Below, one piece after another: positions 8,434-16,620 of a stretch of DNA of 64,000 nucleotides. The translations under genes and the position numbers were made by a program. The notes below the pieces were generated by a model. The model searched no databases. It worked only from the letters and a program-made list of their open reading frames with translations, and was not told the DNA's origin. Origin of the DNA: Myxococcota bacterium (GTDB lineage Bacteria > Myxococcota > UBA727 > JAHDBA01); NCBI GenBank assembly GCA_020630615.1, contig JAHDBA010000001.1, forward strand, positions 14,838 through 78,837, given 5' to 3'. Each line of letters starts with the position of its first letter. Positions within the stretch are counted from its first letter, which is position 1.

Positions 8434-8453
8434 GTGTAACACGAGTGTTACAC
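8434..8453. promoter_or_regulatory. Palindromic operator upstream of the RelE-type pair
   Basis: GTGTAACA-CGAG-TGTTACAC is a perfect 8-base inverted repeat with a 4-base spacer. A further half-site-like TGTTACAT follows at about 8455-8462. The position upstream of the antitoxin start fits autorepression by its ribbon-helix-helix domain. Confidence 0.6.
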
Positions 8454-8603
8454 TTGTTACATGTGGTGTCAAGTTTCATGCAAGGTGTCGAATATAATCA
8501 ATAAATTGAGGTTTTATAGGGTTTTATGATTTGTTCGAGAAGAGATTTGGTGACAATGAACTCGAATCTTTGAAATCAGCGACATCGACATATTTTAACA
8601 ACG

Positions 8604-10619
8604 TCAGTGCGAACATAAATCCTTCAAACCTTCAATCAACATCACCATTGCGAGGGTATCAAGCTCGCAATAACGCAAGAGTGCTTGGTTGACGGCGTCG
8701 CGCACATCATCGTCAATCTCTTCAAACTGTAGTCGAGCGTAAGCTGTCATCGCCCCAGCACCATCTTTGAGAAGTGAGTCAAAACCTTCAGCCTTCGCAG
8801 CATGATCTTCGCCAGCAAAAACCTTGGGTAGCGAGCGATAAGGGTTGACGAGTTGGTCATCTTCGTCAAAACGCACCCACGTATGGTTTGTAAAATTGAG
8901 CGAAGAGATTGCGTCTTTCGTATCTGAAGGTGCGCCATAGATGGGTTTTGAGTACTTCTCTTGTAAAAAATGAGAGCGATAAAGTAACGAGGGCAAAATG
9001 GCTTTGATTGAGTTCGAGCCAGCACAACGCGGATCAAAGTAATACTTCTTAATTAGTACCCAGAGATCGACCATGACACGCGGGCCAAGAAGACTGGTGT
9101 TCTGAGTGGGTTCACGTCGTCGTGTGAGTGAGTCAATAAAACCCACCAAGGCCTCGTGGTCAGATTCAGGTGAGCCCGAATCTGAACGCTCACAAAGTTG
9201 CTTGCGAATATGATTGAGAAAGGTGTTTTCATGCGGCGAGTAACAGAAAACTGTTCCATCGTCTTGGTCGAGACCCTTTTTGAGCACTCTAAGAAACTCA
9301 AAATTGGGGAAGCGCCCGGGCCGGGTCTCTAAAAACTGATTGGCGTGCGTCACCTTGCCTGAGGCATCGATGGTGTGATGTGAGAATTGAAATGCCACGC
9401 CTTCGTAAGGGCGCATACCTGCATTAAAGGGTAACGCTGCCATCATCGTCTCGAAATCAATACAATGGTAGGGGTAAGTCCACTCTAGCATTTCTTCCCG
9501 CAGACTTTTTCGGTCCACATAGAGTGCTTCGGAAGACTCTTTGGCTGCCTTGACTTGAAGATACTGACGTTCTTGCGTTGTCAGTGCAGCCATCTCATTC
9601 ACTTGAAGTTCAAAATCGTCTTCAGTAAAATCACTGAGAAAAATTAAGCCTGCTTCAAGCTGTTGATTGATCTTTCGGTTGTTCCAAAGGTTGAGGAGTG
9701 TTGGTTGTCGAATCTGCGAGATACTAAGGCCACGAGCTTCAGAAAAGCATTCTTCAAGACCCGAGCGTTGACCCGTGATGAGCTCTTCTGGCGTGCATCT
9801 AAACTCGCAGTCTTTGCATACCGAAGATATTTTTGCGGGGATCTTAATATCTTTAAAATACGCCTCAGACAAAGCTTTCACTCTTTCAGCAAAACTTGAA
9901 TAGGGTGCAAAAGACCCGTGCTCACCAGCAATAATATCGTCGCAAATTGAATCGACTTTAAAGGTTGATAAAATCGCACGCCCAATGTCACCTTGACTGA
10001 TATTCTCTTTGGCTTGCACACAAGTACGGCCTCTCTCGTCTTTATGTACTTTGAACATTTGATTGAGGCCATCGACATCACACTCTCTCGATGTATCAGC
10101 GAGCATTAAATAAGTTGAGATTCTCGCATCTGGAAAAGCTTTTCGTAGAACCCACTTTTGAAAGGTCACATCGTGTAGATAAGGCGCGATGGACTTGCGT
10201 AGCTTACCCTGTTTTGTGAGAAAGCTTTTATTCGGGTCTTCTGGGTCATGGGATTTTGATTTAACTTCAATCAAGTCAAAGTGTGTGACACCCGATCGGG
10301 TGACACGCTTTTTTAGAATGTCGATACGAATAAAACATTGCTCATAGGCGATTGCTGCTTCAAATAGAGTACATTCATCGTTTTCAAGATGATGTTCGGT
10401 TTCAGCGAGTGCTTCATCGGCATTGAGTGTTGTGATGTCATGCCCCTCAGGGTGCATGACTTTCGCGAGTTCGCCGACTTGAAACCCGCCTTCTGCAAGT
10501 GCGGCAAGAAAAGGGTCGTGTGACTTTGCATTGAAGTAGTCGCGCTTACCTGTGTAGAAGAGTTTGGTGGGGCATTCGAGTGCGAGCTTATAGCGTGACT
10601 TGGTCAATGTTCGTTTCAT
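8604..10619 (-). CDS. DUF2779 protein: Cas4-like nuclease fused to DEDD exonuclease
   Basis: The start at ATG 10619 gives MKRTLTKSRYKLALECPTK, the usual family N terminus; an in-frame ATG 24 codons earlier is less likely. The N-terminal half resembles a Cas4-type PD-(D/E)xK nuclease: an early Cys (LECPTKLFY), catalytic-type FDLIEVKSKS near residue 120, and a three-Cys patch (VCKDCEFRC) that with the early Cys could hold an Fe-S cluster. The C-terminal half has the DUF2779 core with a DnaQ/DEDD-type exonuclease pattern: HCIDFETMMAALP (D388, E390), FCYSPHENTF, and a final YCELDTLAMV with the closing Asp. Both nuclease centres appear complete. It sits between toxin-antitoxin and DUF2130 genes, so a defence or repair role is likely; no partner is known to me. 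Confidence 0.8.
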   Translation of the reverse strand: MKRTLTKSRYKLALECPTKLFYTGKRDYFNAKSHDPFLAALAEGGFQVGELAKVMHPEGHDITTLNADEALAETEHHLENDECTLFEAAIAYEQCFIRIDILKKRVTRSGVTHFDLIEVKSKSHDPEDPNKSFLTKQGKLRKSIAPYLHDVTFQKWVLRKAFPDARISTYLMLADTSRECDVDGLNQMFKVHKDERGRTCVQAKENISQGDIGRAILSTFKVDSICDDIIAGEHGSFAPYSSFAERVKALSEAYFKDIKIPAKISSVCKDCEFRCTPEELITGQRSGLEECFSEARGLSISQIRQPTLLNLWNNRKINQQLEAGLIFLSDFTEDDFELQVNEMAALTTQERQYLQVKAAKESSEALYVDRKSLREEMLEWTYPYHCIDFETMMAALPFNAGMRPYEGVAFQFSHHTIDASGKVTHANQFLETRPGRFPNFEFLRVLKKGLDQDDGTVFCYSPHENTFLNHIRKQLCERSDSGSPESDHEALVGFIDSLTRRREPTQNTSLLGPRVMVDLWVLIKKYYFDPRCAGSNSIKAILPSLLYRSHFLQEKYSKPIYGAPSDTKDAISSLNFTNHTWVRFDEDDQLVNPYRSLPKVFAGEDHAAKAEGFDSLLKDGAGAMTAYARLQFEEIDDDVRDAVNQALLRYCELDTLAMVMLIEGLKDLCSH

Positions 10620-10788
10620 GACTTTGAGTTTAGTCGGTGGTGCAAAGCATTGGGCAGCGATCAATACACTTGTCTCAACTTGCGGAGACAAGGTAATGCT
10701 GAACTTCGTTCAGAACTGTTGCTCAGACCTTCAGGGCAACACTCCAAACATAAATTAGAGGGTTGAGCGTTGCTTCTGAGTTGTGGAT

Positions 10789-11148
10789 TTAAACCACGTA
10801 GTCGATCAGCGCAGCAACACTATGAACGGCAGCATCTGCAGTATTTTTAATACCACTTAAAGTACCATCGATGATCGATTCACGACCCTCAGCAAAGCTC
10901 TTTGAAGCGTACTTCGAGCCATGGGCTAAGCCCATAAATGGCGACGCGATGACAAGTGCAATCCCCATCGGCACTGCAGCAAAACCCAAGTTCTTGTTGC
11001 GCTTACGGTGCTGGTAGAGCGAAATATTTTTGATTGAAAATGCGGCGTTGAAGTTGTTGATCGCAGATGCAAGGTGGTCGACTTCCCTACGATTGCTTTT
11101 TTTCGTTAAAATTTGTCGATCAAACTTACGCAAGGTCGAGATTTTCAT
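10789..11148 (-). CDS. Small protein of unknown function with one hydrophobic segment
   Basis: Not recognised. The 119-residue product has a basic N terminus (about residues 1-50, with a likely helix ending HRKRNKN), a hydrophobic Gly/Ala-rich stretch (LGFAAVPMGIALVIASPFMG, about 54-73) and an amphipathic Ala-rich tail. It lies upstream of the DUF2779 gene on the same strand, about 170 bases away, so co-transcription is possible. It could be a membrane-acting toxin-like or accessory protein; nothing in the sequence settles this. Confidence 0.5.
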   Translation of the reverse strand: MKISTLRKFDRQILTKKSNRREVDHLASAINNFNAAFSIKNISLYQHRKRNKNLGFAAVPMGIALVIASPFMGLAHGSKYASKSFAEGRESIIDGTLSGIKNTADAAVHSVAALIDYVV

Positions 11149-11294
11149 ATAAAAAGTCCTCTCACTCTGAATACTCGAGAGAGGCGAATTTTGGCGTCAA
11201 TTGAGGCACAACGATCTCAGGTACTTTACGAGTTGATGGTCTGAACACCTTAAGATTGCACCAATAAGCCCCCAGCGACACTCGACGCAAGGGT

Positions 11295-11314
11295 TGTCTC
11301 AGAGCCTTGAGACA
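11295..11314. promoter_or_regulatory. Inverted repeat in the divergent intergenic region
   Basis: TGTCTCA-GAGCCT-TGAGACA is a perfect 7-base inverted repeat about 60 bases upstream of the DUF2130 gene and between two divergent genes. It lacks a T-run on either side, so an operator is more plausible than a terminator. No cognate regulator can be named. Confidence 0.35.
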
Positions 11315-11375
11315 TGTTTAGAGATTATGAATCTTGGGTCTCTTGCTAGACTCCACAATCTGCTAACGTCAGCAC

Positions 11376-12608
11376 ATGAGTATGATGTCAAATCTGAAGT
11401 GCCCCCATTGTCATGAACACATCGATCTCGATGAAAGTTTTGCAGCACAGTTTAAAGAGAAACACAAAGCTGAATTTGATGCCGAATATCAAGAGAAGAA
11501 CAGACAAGAAGTCGAAATCCAAGCCTCAAAAATAGCAGAAGAAAAATTCAAGAAAAAGCAATTGGAACTCGAACAAGAAAATGAAGCGATTCGTGAGAAA
11601 CAACGACTTGAAATCGAGAAAGAAGCGAACCGTAATGCCGAACTTGCTCGCGCTGATGCGGCTGCAAAAGCAAAACAAAACGCTGAACTGCATAAAAGTC
11701 TTATCGCGTTAACGGAGAAAATGAATGCGTCAGACATGGAAACCAAGAAGAAAGAATTGGAACATCGCCGTGAGCTCGCAGAAGCGAGGAGTAGTGCGGA
11801 AAGTGAAGCGTTGGCTAAACAAGCGCACGCCAATGATGTGAGGGTTCGTGAGTTGCTCGATACAATCGCACAAATGAAGCAAAATGCGAGCGAGACTCAA
11901 AAGAAAGCTGATCAGGGTCTCAACCGTAATCAAGGTGAAGCACAAGAGCTAACGATTGAAGAGTTTTTGACTCGTCACTGCCCAAGCGATGATATCCAGC
12001 CGATCAAAACCGGCGCTCGTGGAGCCGATATTCTGCAACGTGTGCGGGACCCGCAGGGCAATGAGGCAGGCTCGATCTTATATGAAAGCAAGAATACGAA
12101 AGCATGGTCTGAAGCTTGGGTGACCAAGCTGCGAGATGATATGAAACGTGAGAAGGCACATCTTGGCGTTTTGATCACGAAGGCAATGCCCGCTAGTCAG
12201 AGTTCAGTGTTTGAAATGCGCGGTGTGTGGGTTTGCCCTGCACATTTGTACCCACAGATTATTTCTCTACTCAGAAGTAAACTTTTAAAAATCGCATATC
12301 AAAAGCGTGTTCAACATAATGTCGTTGATAAGAGTACAGCACTCTATCGTTATGTGACCAGTGAAGAGTTTAAGTCGTTGATACAAACAACAATGGAGAC
12401 CTTCGATGGGCTTCAGAATCAGCTGCAGAAAGAGCGCAAACAGATGCAGCTTTCGTGGGGTAAGCGAGAGGCACAATTGAATCGCATGGTGGAACTTGTT
12501 GCAGGCGCCTATGGTAAGGTTCAAGGTTTGGGCGGGGCGGAGATTTTGGATTTGGATGCAGCACTGCCCGAACAAAGCACTCAAGAAAGCGAGCTCAAAC
12601 TTCTTTAG
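11376..12608 (+). CDS. DUF2130 protein with coiled coil and nuclease-like C terminus
   Basis: Three in-frame ATGs cluster at 11376, 11382 and 11385. The 410 residues begin with a zinc-ribbon-like CPHC, followed by a long charged coiled coil (about residues 20-190, rich in Glu, Lys and Ala). The DUF2130 core follows (about 200-330), with AGSILYESKNTKAWSEAWV and DDMKREKAHLGVLITKAM. That core has a PD-(D/E)xK-like pattern (Glu in YESKNTK, Lys two residues on). Another helical region follows. DUF2130 proteins often occur in phage or defence contexts; a DNA-associated role is inferred. It is transcribed towards the paired transglutaminase genes, 78 bases away. Confidence 0.8.
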   Translation: MSMMSNLKCPHCHEHIDLDESFAAQFKEKHKAEFDAEYQEKNRQEVEIQASKIAEEKFKKKQLELEQENEAIREKQRLEIEKEANRNAELARADAAAKAKQNAELHKSLIALTEKMNASDMETKKKELEHRRELAEARSSAESEALAKQAHANDVRVRELLDTIAQMKQNASETQKKADQGLNRNQGEAQELTIEEFLTRHCPSDDIQPIKTGARGADILQRVRDPQGNEAGSILYESKNTKAWSEAWVTKLRDDMKREKAHLGVLITKAMPASQSSVFEMRGVWVCPAHLYPQIISLLRSKLLKIAYQKRVQHNVVDKSTALYRYVTSEEFKSLIQTTMETFDGLQNQLQKERKQMQLSWGKREAQLNRMVELVAGAYGKVQGLGGAEILDLDAALPEQSTQESELKLL

Positions 12609-12686
12609 CATACCTACGCTTACATTGATTGAGTCACTTGATATTCAAGCTTTGCGCTTTGAACCACACTCGCGTTATCTTCGGCT

Positions 12687-14030
12687 ATGGAACTCAAATC
12701 TTTTCTAACCCAGAAGATCACAACTGCGACCCTTGATGGGGAGCTTTCAAGCAATGAGCTTGGTCGAATTGTTGAAGAAGTTGAAACCTTTGCTGCCGAA
12801 AATGGATACTCATTGCGAGAGGTTCATGACGCTTTCATGGAGAATGAAATCCCCATTCTTGAGACGGCCAACTCAACTTCGATTAAGCTTCTCGATCAAA
12901 CTTTGGCAGAGCTTGAACTCGAAATGGGTTCTCTTGCGATGGGGCAACTGCATGCAAGTGTAAATACGACTGAGTTGATTGACGAGTTGAGTCATGCCCC
13001 GACAGAGCATTTAACGTCGATTGCTTATGATGTGTACAGTGATGTCGAGAGTCGTTTTTCGAGTGCTGACGCACGGGCATACTTGGGCTTTCTGATTCAG
13101 AACACACCAGGGTTGCTCGATCGCTTAAATCTGAATGAGCGGGAGTTTTTTGGTGATCTGATGAGTCAAACCAATTCGCATCTCAAAAAGATTGAGGAAA
13201 TTTGGGTTGGCCAGACAGGTGATATTGGACTTATTGATGTGGATCTCAACGGTAAAATTACGTCCGAAGATCTGGCGCTCTATATTGAAAATGGAACTTA
13301 CCAAGTGAAGCCCATTGGCGAGCGTGCAATGGAGTCGCTTAAACTTGCAAAAGCGATCGCAGACGCAGCAGAAACGATGGGCGGTAGTGATGTTGAATTC
13401 ATCGATATTCAATATGTGAGTCGAGATGAATTTTTTTCCGACAAAGCAAGCTATAACTATGGTGGAACAGTACCCAGTGAAGAAGGTGAGAAGCACCTGT
13501 ATTATCGACAACAATTCAATTCCGAGTTTTGGGAGACTCAGGGGGCCTACGCAGGTGTCGTGCGTGAAGATGTTCGACCCTCAGAGGCGATCGATGATAT
13601 CGTCTTAAATGGTTCAGAGTACATGTACGAGTGCGCAACTGCGATGGTTGCGGTGTATTATCTGGCATTAAAAAACCATATGGGAGCTGAAGCTTTTGAT
13701 GAGGCCTTTCAGGGCATGGCATTGTCTGGCTGGTATATGCCGGAGAACATGCGTGAGGTGACGCGAGACGGGGTGCCGAGTGCTCCGGGAGAGCGCGGTT
13801 ACATTGAAAACGATGCAACCTTAGAGGGTGATGCACTTGGCTGGACGGGTGAAAACGTGATTTACGTTGGGAAATCCGATGCGGGTGAGCCGCTCTATTA
13901 TGGTCACCCTTTTGGGCTCTCAACTGAGGAGGAAATTATTTCATTTCTCAAAGAATATTCAGCAGACTCTGGATCGGAACCCCATCTCTTAACAAGGAAG
14001 TACAGACTTGATGGTGCAGCGATTGAGTAG
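12687..14030 (+). CDS. EF-hand / Tgl-type transglutaminase fusion, copy 1
   Basis: The last third (about residues 295-440) matches Bacillus Tgl, the protein-glutamine gamma-glutamyltransferase that crosslinks glutamine to lysine side chains: RPSEAIDDIV, YECATAMVAVYYLAL with the nucleophile at C316 (preceded by E315), GWTGENVIYVG with E389, and YYGHPFGL with H407, matching C116, E187 and H200 of Tgl in order and near-equal spacing. Residues 184-195 (DVDLNGKITSED) are a canonical EF-hand loop (D184, D186, N188, D195). The first 180 residues look helical and begin with a DGELSSNEL segment reminiscent of a TerB or half-EF-hand. No signal peptide is visible, so it is predicted to be cytosolic. Bacillus Tgl is calcium-independent and about 245 residues; this protein nearly doubles that length. 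Calcium control is inference. Confidence 0.8.
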   Translation: MELKSFLTQKITTATLDGELSSNELGRIVEEVETFAAENGYSLREVHDAFMENEIPILETANSTSIKLLDQTLAELELEMGSLAMGQLHASVNTTELIDELSHAPTEHLTSIAYDVYSDVESRFSSADARAYLGFLIQNTPGLLDRLNLNEREFFGDLMSQTNSHLKKIEEIWVGQTGDIGLIDVDLNGKITSEDLALYIENGTYQVKPIGERAMESLKLAKAIADAAETMGGSDVEFIDIQYVSRDEFFSDKASYNYGGTVPSEEGEKHLYYRQQFNSEFWETQGAYAGVVREDVRPSEAIDDIVLNGSEYMYECATAMVAVYYLALKNHMGAEAFDEAFQGMALSGWYMPENMREVTRDGVPSAPGERGYIENDATLEGDALGWTGENVIYVGKSDAGEPLYYGHPFGLSTEEEIISFLKEYSADSGSEPHLLTRKYRLDGAAIE

Positions 14031-14103
14031 TGGTGGCTTCGATCTCAGGTATTTTTTAGTGTCCTCTCACACTTCGTAACATGACAATCGAAAAGGGTTT
14101 TGC

Positions 14104-15447
14104 ATGGACTTAAAATCATTGCTTTCTCAAAAACTTCATCGTGCCACGTTGAATGGTGAGTTGAGCAGTAACGAGCTCGCGAAGATTATGGAAGACGTTG
14201 AGCACGTCGCGGTCGAAGAGGGATATTCAAAACAAGAAGTGTACGATGCCTTCAAGTCGAACACATCAGCTCTACAGAAGTTCGCGAATACCCAATCTCT
14301 TCTTCTATTGGAACAGTTCTTGAGTGAGTTGAATGTAGCGTTGCGGCCTTCGGATACCTACACTTTGAGCGATGGGACAACGCTCGCTGAGTTGGTGACG
14401 ACCATGCGTGAGGTCGACGATGAAAGCATCACGACGCTTCTTTATGATGCCTATGAAGATATGGAAAGCCGCTTTTCGAGTGCTGAAGCGAAAGCATATT
14501 TGAGCTATATCATCTCAAGTTCACCGGACGTTGTCTCTCGGCTGGACCTGGGTGCGCGAGAACTCTTTGGGGATTTAATCCATCAAACAAATGGTCATTT
14601 GCGTAAGATGGAGGAAATCTGGGTTGCCCAAACAGGACATGAAGGTTTGATTGACGTTGATCTCAATGGTGTTATCACTTCTGAAGATCTTGCGCTTTAT
14701 ATTGAAAAGGGGGAAGTGAAAACAGAGTCGATTGGTGAACCTCGCTTGGAGGCCCTGAAGCTTGCAAAAGCGGTTGCTGATGCTGCAGAAACGATGGGTG
14801 GTAGTGATGTGAGTTTTATTGATATCGAATTGATAAAGCGTCGTGAACACCTCCCCGAGATTTGGACCTACCGAAAAATTGGTCGGGTTCGTACCGAAGA
14901 TGGATGGCATCGCGTCTATTCGAGACAAACCTTCAATCGCGATTTTTGGGATGTGAAAGATTCTCATATTGGGCGTGTGCGCGACGGGGTACGACCCTCA
15001 GACGCGATTGACGATATCGTTATCAATGGTGGAGAGTACAAGTACGAGTGTGCGACAGCGATGATGGCGGTCTACTATTTAGCTCTGAAAAACCACATGG
15101 GTGCTGATCGTTTTGATGCTGAGTTTCAAAATTTAGTTCTTGCTGAATGGAGGCGTCCGGCAGAAGTGACAACAGAGCGCTTCGATGAACGCCCAAGCGC
15201 ACCGGGCTCGTATGGATATATTGAGAACGATGCAACTGCGGAAGGCGATGCTTTGGGTTGGACTGGCGAAAACGTGATTTATATTGGCCTGTCCGACCAG
15301 GGAGAACCCTTATACTATGGACATCCTTTTGGGATTTCGACAGCCGATGAGATTATTGATGAGTTGTATCACTACTCCAAACCCAATGCAGATCGCCCCG
15401 ATTTTCTGGAGTTTCATAGCAAGCTCAGTGGGTCAGTCATTCAATGA
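14104..15447 (+). CDS. EF-hand / Tgl-type transglutaminase fusion, copy 2
   Basis: Paralogue of the preceding gene, same length (447 residues) and same domain order. The catalytic residues fall at identical numbers: C316 in YECATAMMAVYY, E389 in GWTGENVIYIG and H407 in YYGHPFGI. The EF-hand loop at 184-195 (DVDLNGVITSED) is also conserved, as are the SRFSSAEAKAYL and GGSDVSFIDIE segments. Divergence is concentrated in the N-terminal 130 residues and the extreme C terminus, suggesting old duplication with retained chemistry and different partners or substrates. The gap of 73 bases between the copies has no terminator, so co-transcription is likely. Both copies seem enzymatically intact. Confidence 0.8.
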   Translation: MDLKSLLSQKLHRATLNGELSSNELAKIMEDVEHVAVEEGYSKQEVYDAFKSNTSALQKFANTQSLLLLEQFLSELNVALRPSDTYTLSDGTTLAELVTTMREVDDESITTLLYDAYEDMESRFSSAEAKAYLSYIISSSPDVVSRLDLGARELFGDLIHQTNGHLRKMEEIWVAQTGHEGLIDVDLNGVITSEDLALYIEKGEVKTESIGEPRLEALKLAKAVADAAETMGGSDVSFIDIELIKRREHLPEIWTYRKIGRVRTEDGWHRVYSRQTFNRDFWDVKDSHIGRVRDGVRPSDAIDDIVINGGEYKYECATAMMAVYYLALKNHMGADRFDAEFQNLVLAEWRRPAEVTTERFDERPSAPGSYGYIENDATAEGDALGWTGENVIYIGLSDQGEPLYYGHPFGISTADEIIDELYHYSKPNADRPDFLEFHSKLSGSVIQ

Positions 15448-15487
15448 GCTTGTTTGACCTATAAAGTGTATCAAAATAAACCACCGC

Positions 15488-15517
15488 TTGACGTTTAATA
15501 AGAATATGTTTTATTCT
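15488..15517 (+). promoter_or_regulatory. Candidate sigma-70 promoter for the structured RNA
   Basis: TTGACG at 15488-15493 and TATTCT at 15512-15517 are spaced 18 bases apart. If this is the promoter, the transcript would start near 15523, inside the proposed closing helix. A weaker alternative upstream (TTGACC at 15454-15459 with TAAACC at 15477-15482) would include it. Confidence 0.4.
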
Positions 15518-15711
15518 GGTTTTGGGTGTTGAGGTGCAAGGAACTTGTACCGCCAGGAGATGAGAGCGGTAGTTGGCGTGATTGCGCTAGGTATCTCAGG
15601 GCCCACTTCTTATAGGCCTGTCCTGTGGCCTGTGGGGTTGACGTAACCAGGAGGAGAGAGTCATGTTGCGTTAATGGAGAGCGTCGCTGAGCGGCGCTTT
15701 TCGCTTTTTTT
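15514..15711 (+). ncRNA. Candidate structured RNA with mini-ORF and terminator
   Basis: No protein is encoded here beyond three codons, yet the sequence folds well by eye. Hairpin 1 is 15533-15551 (8 pairs around GAA). Hairpin 2 is 15557-15597 (GAGAT with ATCTC, inner TGGCG with CGCTA). Hairpin 3 is 15602-15636 (CCCAC with GTGGG, inner AGGCC with GGCCT). A possible closing helix joins 15514-15521 with 15645-15652. Its 3' strand overlaps the strong ribosome site AGGAGGAG (15649-15656), which precedes ATG TTG CGT TAA at 15663-15674. AACC in that strand could instead pair with GGTT at 15636-15639. An intrinsic terminator follows. I do not recognise it as 6S RNA, SRP RNA, tmRNA, RNase P or a known riboswitch. 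It could be an orphan sRNA or a riboswitch-like leader. Confidence 0.55.
15680..15711 (+). terminator. Intrinsic terminator of the structured RNA
   Basis: AGCGTCGC-TGA-GCGGCGCT forms an 8-pair stem with a 3-base loop, followed by a T-rich tract at 15699-15711 interrupted by CGC. It ends transcription about 80 bases before lipB. Confidence 0.8.
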
Positions 15712-15791
15712 GGTATTCGTAGTTGGGTGTCTTACGATTGGTCCCCGGAGAATTTATTTGGTTTCCCACGATCAATCGATCATAAAAACGC

Positions 15792-16496
15792 ATGCAACAC
15801 GATCGAGGATTTCAATGGGAATGGTTGGGCGCTGACGTCGCCTATGAAGAGGGCATGCGGCGAATGCGCGATGCCATGGTTCAAGTTGAGCAAGACAATT
15901 CTCGCACGATTCTTCTTTTGCAAGAGCATTGCCCGGTCATCACAACGACGCGATCTGCGAAGCTTGCTCAAAACCTTTTGAGTACACCACAGCAGATTGA
16001 GAACTCAGGGATCGAGCTTATACAGAGTGATCGCGGTGGTGACATTACCTTTCATGGCCCTGGTCAAATTGTGGGTTACCCGATCATGACCTTAAAACCT
16101 GTTAATACGAAGCGCAGTGAGAAGCCTTATTATGATCTTGTTGCCTATGTTCGGTGGTTGGAGTCAAAGGTGATTGCAGCTTTATCTTCGTTTGAGTTGA
16201 AAGGATTGCATTCAAAAGCGGGTTATACAGGCGTTTGGATCTCTGATCTGAAGAATGCCGCCCAGTGGGAGCACGACATTCACGCGCGCAAACTCGTACA
16301 GATTGGGGTTGGTGTCACTCGCTCAGGCGTCACGCGTCACGGTTTTGCAATCAATCATACTATTGAGCTCGAACGTTATTTCAGTCATATTATTCCATGC
16401 GGGCTGTCGCGTCGACCTGTGACCACGCTCGAACGTGAAGGAATCAAGATTTCACGGCAGCGTCTAATTGATGCCCTTGCTCAGGAGTTTGGATAG
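15792..16496 (+). CDS. lipB: Octanoyltransferase LipB
   Basis: Transfers the octanoyl group from octanoyl-ACP to lipoyl-domain proteins, the first step of endogenous lipoate synthesis in the cytosol. The 234 residues contain the signature DRGGDITFHGPGQIVGYPI, the catalytic Lys (K167 in ARKLVQIGVG), GVTRHGFAINH and the acyl-accepting Cys (C203 in IIPCGLSRRPV). The length is typical. No good ribosome site precedes ATG 15792, and no lipA is adjacent. It follows the terminated structured RNA and precedes a TPR gene with its own promoter, so it is probably monocistronic. Confidence 0.95.
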   Translation: MQHDRGFQWEWLGADVAYEEGMRRMRDAMVQVEQDNSRTILLLQEHCPVITTTRSAKLAQNLLSTPQQIENSGIELIQSDRGGDITFHGPGQIVGYPIMTLKPVNTKRSEKPYYDLVAYVRWLESKVIAALSSFELKGLHSKAGYTGVWISDLKNAAQWEHDIHARKLVQIGVGVTRSGVTRHGFAINHTIELERYFSHIIPCGLSRRPVTTLEREGIKISRQRLIDALAQEFG

Positions 16497-16569
16497 CGTG
16501 TCTCGCCAGACTGCCAAGATTCCCGATCGATTTTCTGAAATCGATCAACAATAACTTGAGAACTCAATT

Positions 16570-16597
16570 TTGACCTTTAGGCATGAGATTCTATGCT
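16570..16597 (+). promoter_or_regulatory. Sigma-70-like promoter of the TPR gene
   Basis: TTGACC at 16570-16575 and TATGCT at 16592-16597 with a 16-base spacer, 24 bases before the ATG at 16621. A GAGG ribosome site lies at 16612-16615. Confidence 0.5.
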
Positions 16598-16620
16598 AGG
16601 GAAGTCACTTCGAGGTTTCT

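Noticed and set aside
15533-15656. CsrB-type sRNA because of GGA motifs in the structured RNA.
   Set aside because: Only one GGA lies in a hairpin loop context; CsrB-type RNAs have many.
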